Part shown: positions 1 to 5,125 of the stretch, in pieces
Layout of the letters: each line of letters starts with the position of its first letter
Position numbering within the stretch: position 1 is the stretch's first letter
Assembly (NCBI GenBank): GCA_027068385.1
Contig: JAMOTR010000050.1
Span: forward strand, 1 to 5,668
Direction: 5' to 3'
Length of the DNA: 5,668 bases
Source of the DNA: Candidatus Heimdallarchaeota archaeon
GTDB taxonomy: Archaea > Asgardarchaeota > Njordarchaeia > Njordarchaeales > JAMOTR01
Made by a program: the position numbers and the translations under genes
Notes under the pieces: model-generated
The model's database searches: none
The model's input: only the letters and a program-made list of their open reading frames with translations
What the model was told of the DNA's origin: nothing

Positions 1-1
1 G

Positions 2-439
2 GGACGGAGGAGACCTAAGGGGAAGGACTCGAAGATGCGTTTAGAGAAGCAGGGGCGGCCCAGGCTCGTAAAGGTCGGTTACGGTACACTAGCGAAAGCG
101 AGACATTTGCACCCGAGCGGATACGAGGAGGTCCTCGTATATAGGCCCGAAGATCTTCTTAGCTTGGACCCTACGATACACGCTGTACGCATCGCTTCGA
201 CTGTGGGAATAAGGAAGCGCATAGAGATCTACGAGCTCGCTAACAAGATAGGTCTCAAGGTGCTCAACCTCGGACGCGCTCGCGTGCGCATACCCGAGAT
301 CACGGCCGCTCCCGAAGTTCCCGTCCCTCCCGCCCCCGAGATAGAGGAGATAGGCGAAGAGCTCGCTAAGGAGATCGGAGAGGAATCCGAAGGGAGCGAA
401 GAGGAGGAAAAGAAGGAGCGAGTCCTAGTTTTTTCTTGA
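2..439 (+). CDS. rpl32e: Large ribosomal subunit protein eL32 (L32e), 3' part with acidic C-terminal tail
   Basis: This is a structural protein of the archaeal/eukaryotic 50S/60S subunit. The frame is open to the left edge, and codons before the ATG at 35 read RRPKGKDSKMR, the conserved eL32 segment, so that ATG is an internal Met and the true start lies outside the window. The core follows with VKVGYG, then RHLHPSGYEEVLV and ARIASTVG.RKR, and ends near KVLN (about residue 78 counted from the ATG at 35). Beyond it is a tail of about 50 residues: a Pro/Val-rich linker, then a Glu/Lys-rich stretch, ending VLVFS. In many archaea eL32 sits in the spc-type operon, followed by L19e, L18 and S5; here the next gene is unrelated, so the cluster is interrupted or ends here. 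Identification is very secure; the role of the tail is unknown. Confidence 0.96.
   Translation, partial: GRRRPKGKDSKMRLEKQGRPRLVKVGYGTLAKARHLHPSGYEEVLVYRPEDLLSLDPTIHAVRIASTVGIRKRIEIYELANKIGLKVLNLGRARVRIPEITAAPEVPVPPAPEIEEIGEELAKEIGEESEGSEEEEKKERVLVFS
426..435 (+). terminator. Oligo-T run at the end of rpl32e
   Basis: Six T residues (429-434) lie inside the last codons of rpl32e, three bases before its TGA stop. Archaeal RNA polymerase terminates at short U runs without needing a hairpin, so this is a plausible terminator. Its centre is also about 28 bases before the ATG at 459, so it could double as a weak TATA-type box for the next gene. Inference from position and composition only. Confidence 0.4.
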
Positions 440-458
440 TTCGATTTATCTAAGTAGG

Positions 459-1631
459 ATGGACCTCAAAGAGCGCCTCGCTAAGGCCGTTATAAGCAGG
501 GACGTCATGGAGCTAACTAAGATCGTGGCCGAACTAGAGGGTTCGGAAGAGTGTGAAAAGAAGATCCTCAGAGCCGAAGCGCTAATAGCTTTAGGAATGT
601 ATCTCGCGCCCGAAAACAAAGACGTCGGTCTTAAGTATATTCGCGAGGGTATCGAAGAGGCTTTTGGATGCAACGACGATTCTGCTCGTAGAATCGTGGC
701 CGACGGATACGCTTATCTATTGATGTACGACAAGTCCGTAGCGGACGAAGCGTTAGAAAAGCTCGACCCTAAGGATCCCGCTCAGGCTCCCGTATATGCT
801 CTAGCGTTAGGTATGAAGGGAGATAAGAGATGCTTCGAGATCCTAGAGGGAGCTTTCGGCTCCTACAAAGCCGCCCTTTATGGACTCCTCGTATCCTCTT
901 ATTTTGAGCCTAAAGAGATTCCCGATAGGTTCTTAGTAGATATCATACGGGAAAGCTTTCGGTATCAAACGTTTAAGGGTTTAGAAAGGATCTACTACGA
1001 TCTTATACACGAAGCCCTAGAGAGGACGCTCACGGGCGACGATAAGGCTAAGGTGTACGCTTTAGCCGGGTATCTATTATCCGATAAGTCCCTCGCTATG
1101 ACCGGACTAAAAGCCGCGAGGAGTGATCTAGTAAAGGATTTCGCGCACATGGTAGTAGCCGAGCTGATGATGGAGGAAAATCCCGAAATGGCTCATAAGT
1201 ACGCCTCTAAGATCAAGGAACGCGACGACCCTCGCGGAGCTTTTATCACGGCCTCATCGAGGTACATCTTATCTAAAAAGGATGTGAGCAAGCTCCTCTT
1301 AGCGGAAAGTTATGCGCTAAAAGCTTATATTGCGGGCCTCTACCGCCAAGGCCTCTCCTCTACACTCGTCGAACCTCTATTAGCTCTTATCTCTAGGATT
1401 ATCGCGTATATCGCTTATAAGACGAGTAAAGGGGAGTCTAGATCCGTTAGCGAAATATTCGCGAAGGCCTTAGAGACGCCCTGTTCTCTTATAGATACCT
1501 TCACACAATATAAGCCGATGATGGCTAAAGCGTGCGCGTGCGCTCGGAAGGTATTAGGAAGAGACCCCTCTAAGTTCTTAAAGATCGCGAAGGACTACTC
1601 CGACCGTATCCTAGATGAGTGTTTGAGTTAA
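459..1631 (+). CDS. Unrecognised all-helical (solenoid-like) cytosolic protein, 390 aa
   Basis: I do not recognise this family. The protein appears almost wholly alpha-helical: successive amphipathic segments of about 15-20 residues rich in Ala, Leu, Lys and Glu, separated by short turns with Pro, Gly or Asp, as in TPR or HEAT-type solenoids. No strict TPR consensus is evident. There is no signal peptide; the most hydrophobic stretch (about residues 304-323, around LLALISRIIAYIAY) looks more like a buried or amphipathic helix than a membrane span. Cysteines are fairly numerous: C32, C71, then near the C-terminus C342, a CxC at 359/361 and C388. The ATG at 459 has no proper Shine-Dalgarno (TAGG directly abuts it), and the next in-frame Met is at residue 17. 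The stop overlaps an alternative GTG start of the permease gene. Such solenoids usually mediate protein contacts; a more specific role would be a guess. Confidence 0.85.
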   Translation: MDLKERLAKAVISRDVMELTKIVAELEGSEECEKKILRAEALIALGMYLAPENKDVGLKYIREGIEEAFGCNDDSARRIVADGYAYLLMYDKSVADEALEKLDPKDPAQAPVYALALGMKGDKRCFEILEGAFGSYKAALYGLLVSSYFEPKEIPDRFLVDIIRESFRYQTFKGLERIYYDLIHEALERTLTGDDKAKVYALAGYLLSDKSLAMTGLKAARSDLVKDFAHMVVAELMMEENPEMAHKYASKIKERDDPRGAFITASSRYILSKKDVSKLLLAESYALKAYIAGLYRQGLSSTLVEPLLALISRIIAYIAYKTSKGESRSVSEIFAKALETPCSLIDTFTQYKPMMAKACACARKVLGRDPSKFLKIAKDYSDRILDECLS

Positions 1632-1640
1632 TTTTTATCC
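1628..1640 (+). promoter_or_regulatory. T-rich element: candidate terminator plus TATA box
   Basis: TTAATTTTTATCC spans the stop codon of the solenoid gene and contains a T5 run directly after it. Its centre is about 21-24 bases before the ATG at 1655, close to the archaeal TATA-to-start spacing of about 26 for leaderless transcripts. No Shine-Dalgarno lies between it and the ATG. It may both end the upstream transcript and position initiation of the permease gene. No BRE is obvious. Confidence 0.45.
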
Positions 1641-1654
1641 GCTATAACACCTCC

Positions 1655-2806
1655 ATGTCGACGTCGAGAATCTTTAGGAGAGGATTCATATACGTAACGA
1701 GGGCGAAGAAAAGAGCAATAATATTTCTTACTCTCTACGCCTTGCTCACGTTCCGGCTTATATTCTCTATCTCTAAAGTTGGTGCGTATTATACGTACAA
1801 TCTCTACGATCGGAGAGGGGTAGAGGGTGTAGTAAACAACGTCGTGGTCTACGACTCGGATTTATATAAGTCACTTAGGGACGCGCTGTACGACGTAAAG
1901 CCTTACGCGGATGGCGCTTACATTCACGGCTACCTCGTATATAACAACATAACGTTCATCGCGTATAAGACGCTATACGGTAACGAGAAGTACGCGCCCC
2001 GGTTGTTCCCTGAGTTTAAGCCTGGCTCTTTAGTGGAGGGTAGATACATACAAAACGACGACGAATGCGTCGTGAGTTACGGCTTTACGGTATACTCCTC
2101 CACGATCATAGTCTCCGAGCCGCGCGGAACGCTTACTATCGAACCGGCTGGAGTAACGCTAAAGATAGTAGGAGTAGCCTCTAACGCCACGGGTATATCG
2201 ATGATCAAAGGAAACGCTGTGCTCGTAACTCGGGATACACTACAGAGGATCGCGAACGCGTTGCATAGGGACATAAGGATATTCCGCTTCGTCGTGCTAG
2301 CGGCTGGTGAGGGTATACCATATATGCAAAAGTACGTAAATAACCTCAGGGCTATCTCTACTAAGCTATACGAAGAACTACAGGATCTGGGCATCGACGC
2401 GCAGATACGCTATAACGAAAACGCTGATCTTACTTATAAGGCGGATGTGATGAACGCCCTCGTAGCCTTCTTCGCGGCCTCTATAGTCTCTCGGCTATAC
2501 GCGATACTCCTCACGAGGATACGTCGTAACGAGATCGCGATGTTAAAGACGTTCGGGCGGAGGAACAGGGAGGTATCCGTCCTCATACTATCTGAGCTCT
2601 TAGGGGAGACGTTCTTAGGGTTCCTCCTGGGCGTAGCGCTCGTGAAGAAGTACGTGACGTTCTCTTCCGAAGTGTCCACCCTCGTCACCGCTACCGTCGC
2701 GCTCATAGCCTTCCTAGCCGTCGTAGTGTTCCAGCTATTAGGGCGGCTCGCCCTGATGTTTAGGTCCGTGGGTCGTATAAGGCCCGCTGAGATAGCTAGG
2801 GCATGA
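1655..2806 (+). CDS. ABC transporter permease, MacB/FtsX-type (383 aa)
   Basis: This is the membrane subunit of a MacB-like type VII ABC system. One hydrophobic helix (about residues 21-39) follows a basic N-terminus, then comes a large extracytoplasmic domain (about 45-260) rich in Tyr, Asn and beta-prone residues. A C-terminal FtsX domain has three more spans at about 265-286, 309-330 and 342-368. The hallmark cytoplasmic loop NEIAMLKTFGRR (292-303) matches the family's REIGvLkAiG pattern that docks on the ATPase, and the protein ends with the typical RPAEIARA. Four spans with one ectodomain is the MacB layout, which works as a homodimer. An in-frame GTG at 1619 would add 12 residues and overlap the previous stop; I prefer the ATG at 1655 because the added residues look unlike an N-terminus and would cover the TATA-like element. 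The cognate ATPase follows after 31 bases. Substrate unknown: export of a lipid or peptide, or mechanical signalling, are all possible. Confidence 0.88.
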   Translation: MSTSRIFRRGFIYVTRAKKRAIIFLTLYALLTFRLIFSISKVGAYYTYNLYDRRGVEGVVNNVVVYDSDLYKSLRDALYDVKPYADGAYIHGYLVYNNITFIAYKTLYGNEKYAPRLFPEFKPGSLVEGRYIQNDDECVVSYGFTVYSSTIIVSEPRGTLTIEPAGVTLKIVGVASNATGISMIKGNAVLVTRDTLQRIANALHRDIRIFRFVVLAAGEGIPYMQKYVNNLRAISTKLYEELQDLGIDAQIRYNENADLTYKADVMNALVAFFAASIVSRLYAILLTRIRRNEIAMLKTFGRRNREVSVLILSELLGETFLGFLLGVALVKKYVTFSSEVSTLVTATVALIAFLAVVVFQLLGRLALMFRSVGRIRPAEIARA

Positions 2807-2808
2807 AC

Positions 2809-2816
2809 TATTTTTA
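2809..2816 (+). promoter_or_regulatory. TATTTTTA box: candidate TATA box/terminator before the ATPase gene
   Basis: TATTTTTA begins two bases after the permease stop, with its centre 25-26 bases before the ATG at 2838. That is the spacing expected if transcription starts at or next to the start codon. The intervening bases contain no Shine-Dalgarno. This is the best-spaced of the candidate promoters here and suggests the ATPase may be transcribed as a leaderless unit, either as well as or instead of by readthrough from the permease. Confidence 0.55.
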
Positions 2817-2837
2817 CCGTTAAAACGCCTCGAACGA

Positions 2838-3587
2838 ATGAAGCCGTTCATATCCGTGGAGGGATTACGCAAAAAGTATCACCCGAAATCGGAGTGGGAA
2901 CTTAGAGTGGATTACTTTGAGGTACGTCCCGGGGACTTCATTCTCATAAAGGGATCGAACGGGGCCGGTAAGACTACCTTCTTAAATCTCTTAGCGGGGC
3001 TTGATAGGCCTACGAGCGGGAGCATTAAGTATTATGTAGACGAGGAGCCGGTGGATATCGCGAACTTAGATGACGACGCTGTGGTGGATGTAAGGAGATA
3101 TCACGTGACGTTCATACCTCAGAGGATCTCGATAATACCGGAGCTCTCCGTACTCGATAACGTCATCATGCCCTTACTGCCGCTTCCCATAGAAGAAGAG
3201 GTACTGGTGCGTGAGGCGCGCAAACGGCTTAACATCGTCGGACTCGGCTCGAGGATCAAAGACTCCGCGGGCGATCTGTCGGGAGGACAGGCGCAGAAGC
3301 TGATGATCGCTAGAGCGCTAATTAAGCTCTCCCTTTTCGAAATACCAGATAAAGCCTTCCTAAGCGAGGTAAAGAGACCGAGGTTCGTGGTGATCTTCGC
3401 TGATGAGCCGTTCGCGAACATCGACGATCGCGATCGTCCTACTCTATTGGACGTATTATCGAACTTCGTGAGACGCTCCACGACTCGTAACCGCGTAGCT
3501 ATAGTGATGGCCTCACACGCGTCCGACCGGATAGAGAGGCGCGCTACGAGAGTAATAAAGATGGAAGGAGGCAAGATACTATCTTGA
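2838..3587 (+). CDS. ABC transporter ATP-binding protein, MacB/LolD-type (249 aa)
   Basis: Cytoplasmic ATPase that drives the adjacent permease. All core motifs are present: Walker A GSNGAGKTT (39-47), Q-loop Gln95 in FIPQ, signature LSGGQ (147-151), Walker B FVVIFADEP with catalytic Glu190, a D-loop of form ANIDD (193-197) and switch His227. The sequence after the Q-loop, SVLDNVIMPLL, matches the LolD/MacB subfamily pattern NVxxPLL, in agreement with the FtsX-type partner. The length is normal for the subfamily, but two stretches are longer than usual: an acidic segment at 67-83 before the Q-loop, and about 16 extra residues (162-182) between the signature helix and Walker B. The D-loop has Ile where Leu is common. 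All catalytic residues are intact, so the protein should be active. The ATG at 2838 lies near the family's usual N-terminus, placing Walker A at residue 39. Confidence 0.93.
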   Translation: MKPFISVEGLRKKYHPKSEWELRVDYFEVRPGDFILIKGSNGAGKTTFLNLLAGLDRPTSGSIKYYVDEEPVDIANLDDDAVVDVRRYHVTFIPQRISIIPELSVLDNVIMPLLPLPIEEEVLVREARKRLNIVGLGSRIKDSAGDLSGGQAQKLMIARALIKLSLFEIPDKAFLSEVKRPRFVVIFADEPFANIDDRDRPTLLDVLSNFVRRSTTRNRVAIVMASHASDRIERRATRVIKMEGGKILS

Positions 3588-3594
3588 TTTTTAA
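3588..3594 (+). promoter_or_regulatory. TTTTTAA box: candidate TATA box/terminator before glyS
   Basis: TTTTTAA starts on the base after the ATPase stop codon, with its centre 23 bases before the ATG at 3614. There is no clear Shine-Dalgarno between it and that ATG. As at the two preceding junctions, the element could terminate the ATPase transcript by oligo-U and serve as box A for a nearly leaderless GlyRS mRNA. It would be inside the coding region if the TTG at 3584 were the start. Confidence 0.45.
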
Positions 3595-3613
3595 CCCGAG
3601 TAAGAAGATCAGC

Positions 3614-5077
3614 ATGGTAACGATCGACGACGTAGTAAGGCACGCTTTAGAACGCGGCTTCTTCTTCCCCACCGCGGAGATATACGGTGGGCTAGCCGGG
3701 GCTTATGAGTACGGACCGATGGGTGTAAGATTGCTCGAGGGCATCGTTAACGAGCGGCGCAAGAGGTTCGTGTTCACGGTAGATTTCCCCGTGTATGAGA
3801 TACACGGTTCTCCCCTACTACCGCGTGCCGTCTTTGAAGCCTCCGGACACCTAGAGAAGTTTAACGATCCGATGGTCCAGTGTAAGTCTTGTAAAAGCGT
3901 TTATCGCGCGGATAAGCTCATAGAGGAAAAGCTCGGTATAGATGCAGAGGGGTTATCTCTAGAGGAGATAGGGAAGATCATTAAGGAGAACGATATACGT
4001 TGTCCTCGCTGCGGGGGAGAGTTGAGCGAGCCGAGGCGGTTTAACCTAATGTTTAAGACGTATGTGGGCCCGGTAATAGACGAATCCTCCGAGGCTTATT
4101 TGAGGCCGGAAACGGCTCAGAACATATTTATAGCGTTTCGTAGGGTGGTGAACGTATTCGGAGGATCCTTGCCGTTCGCAATAGCCCAACGGGGAGAGGC
4201 CTATAGGAACGAGATCTCTCCTAGACGTTTCCTCATACGCTTACGCGTCTTCAGACAGATGGAAGTAGAACTATTTACGGCACCGGAACAAGTTCGGGAG
4301 TTCTCTCCACTAGAGCGCTTTTATGATCGTAAGCTACGCGTGCTCCGGAAGGAAGGAAAAGAGGAAGAGGCGCGCGTGAGGGACTTAAGAGGGAAGATTC
4401 CCGACACGATACTATACTATGCGGCACTTGAGAGCGAACTCTTCGAGGCTATCGGGATAGATCCTAATAAAATACGCTTCCGCGAAATACCGGAACACGC
4501 GAGGCCCCATTATAGCTCCTTCAACCTCGACGCTGAGGTGGAGCTATCATTTGGCCGGGTAGAGGTGGCGGGTAACGCGTACAGAACGGACTACGATCTA
4601 AAGAGACACGCGGAACACGCTGGGATCTCCATGGAGGCTAACTATGGTAACAAGCGTATAGTCCCTCACGTCACCGAGCCTTCTATAGGTATCGAACGCC
4701 TGATATACGCGATATTAGAACACAACCTAGAAGACGACGGACGCGGTCGGAAGGTATTGAGACTAAAGCCCTCTGTAGCGCCTTACGACGTGGCCGTGTT
4801 CCCGCTTGTTAAGAAGCTTAGGCCCAAGGCGTTAGAGATACGGAGGATGCTCTCCGAATCCGGTTTACGCGTTCGGTATCGCGATAAGGGGAAGATCGGA
4901 AAGATGTACGCTTGGGCGGATATGATCGGAATACCTCTAGCCGTAACCGTAGATTACGACACGTTGAAGGACGGGACGGTAACGATACGCGATCGCGATA
5001 CGAGGGAACAGGAGCGCGTTCATATAAGAGACCTTGCGGATAGAATCAGGGAGATACTAAAAAATAATCGGTCGTAG
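3614..5077 (+). CDS. glyS: Glycine--tRNA ligase, class II, single-chain dimeric type (487 aa)
   Basis: Charges tRNA-Gly with glycine using ATP; acts in the cytoplasm as a homodimer. The N-terminus carries the family pattern GGLAGAYEYGPMGV (25-38, motif 1 region), then FEASGHLEKFNDPMVQC. A zinc-site pair CKSC (90-93) and CPRC (130-133) flanks an inserted helix. RPETAQ (164-169) is the GlyRS signature; motif 2 is RNEISPR (198-204) through RQMEVELF (214-221); motif 3 is EPSIGIER (355-362) with Arg362. The anticodon-binding domain spans about 388-485, including GKIGKMYAWADMIGIP and VTIRDRD. Glu166, Glu217 and Ser357 appear to match the glycine-pocket residues described for Thermus GlyRS (from memory). 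The length is nearer the Thermus enzyme (about 506) than the longer archaeal ones (about 570). A TTG at 3584 would add ten residues overlapping the previous stop; the ATG at 3614 fits the family start better. Oddities are V212 in the usual REF triplet and N170 in RPETAQN. Confidence 0.97.
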   Translation: MVTIDDVVRHALERGFFFPTAEIYGGLAGAYEYGPMGVRLLEGIVNERRKRFVFTVDFPVYEIHGSPLLPRAVFEASGHLEKFNDPMVQCKSCKSVYRADKLIEEKLGIDAEGLSLEEIGKIIKENDIRCPRCGGELSEPRRFNLMFKTYVGPVIDESSEAYLRPETAQNIFIAFRRVVNVFGGSLPFAIAQRGEAYRNEISPRRFLIRLRVFRQMEVELFTAPEQVREFSPLERFYDRKLRVLRKEGKEEEARVRDLRGKIPDTILYYAALESELFEAIGIDPNKIRFREIPEHARPHYSSFNLDAEVELSFGRVEVAGNAYRTDYDLKRHAEHAGISMEANYGNKRIVPHVTEPSIGIERLIYAILEHNLEDDGRGRKVLRLKPSVAPYDVAVFPLVKKLRPKALEIRRMLSESGLRVRYRDKGKIGKMYAWADMIGIPLAVTVDYDTLKDGTVTIRDRDTREQERVHIRDLADRIREILKNNRS

Positions 5078-5083
5078 AAGGTA

Positions 5084-5093
5084 TTTTCCGGAA
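5084..5093 (+). terminator. T4 run with small inverted repeat after glyS
   Basis: A T4 run (5084-5087), six bases after the GlyRS stop, leads into the 8-base palindrome TTCCGGAA (5086-5093). The T run is the counterpart of the oligo-T elements at the other junctions but is shorter. The palindrome is too small to form a convincing terminator stem; it could equally be a small protein-binding site or chance. Confidence 0.25.
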
Positions 5094-5095
5094 CA

Positions 5096-5108
5096 TTTAC
5101 TTAATAAA
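5096..5108 (+). promoter_or_regulatory. AT-rich box: candidate promoter of the longin-like gene
   Basis: TTTACTTAATAAA is the most AT-rich stretch in this 48-base gap, and its centre lies 24 bases before the ATG at 5126. It resembles an archaeal box A. Unlike the other junctions, this one also has a GGGAG at 5115-5119, so a short leader may be present if transcription begins a little upstream of the ATG. Confidence 0.45.
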
Positions 5109-5114
5109 GGAACA

Positions 5115-5119
5115 GGGAG
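5115..5119 (+). promoter_or_regulatory. Shine-Dalgarno-like GGGAG before the ATG at 5126
   Basis: GGGAG sits six bases before the ATG at 5126 and can pair in part with the archaeal 16S 3' end (CACCUCC). It is the only convincingly placed ribosome-binding site in the window and supports that start, although the nearby AT-rich box would place the transcript start close to or beyond it. Confidence 0.35.
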
Positions 5120-5125
5120 TGGACC

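Noticed and set aside
446..673. Minus-strand open frame (75 codons) opposite the start of the solenoid gene
   Set aside because: Ser-rich translation without motif, no plausible promoter seen, and fully covered by a better gene.
1619..1654. GTG at 1619 as the permease start, overlapping the previous stop
   Set aside because: The 12 added residues carry no family feature, and the T-rich candidate promoter would fall within the coding sequence. Translational coupling cannot be fully excluded.
1648..1654. CACCTCC directly before the permease ATG, identical to the 16S anti-Shine-Dalgarno core
   Set aside because: It has the wrong polarity to serve as a ribosome-binding site (it matches rather than complements the 16S tail); a single occurrence is best taken as chance.
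1395..1970. Shared IAYKT peptide and similar DNA in the solenoid and permease genes
   Set aside because: Only about ten bases match; too short to indicate duplication or recombination.
2077..2706. Two minus-strand open frames (105 and 90 codons) opposite the permease
   Set aside because: Both are antisense shadows of a clear FtsX-type permease and show no motif.
3584..3613. TTG at 3584 as the GlyRS start, overlapping the ATPase stop as TTGA
   Set aside because: TTG is a rare start, the ten extra residues precede the normal GlyRS N-terminus, and the TATA-like element would become coding.
3119..3643. Long open frame on the minus strand (174 codons) opposite the ATPase gene
   Set aside because: It lies opposite a gene with every ABC ATPase motif; the translation is Ser/Arg-rich with no recognisable motif, and the absence of stops follows from the sense codon bias.
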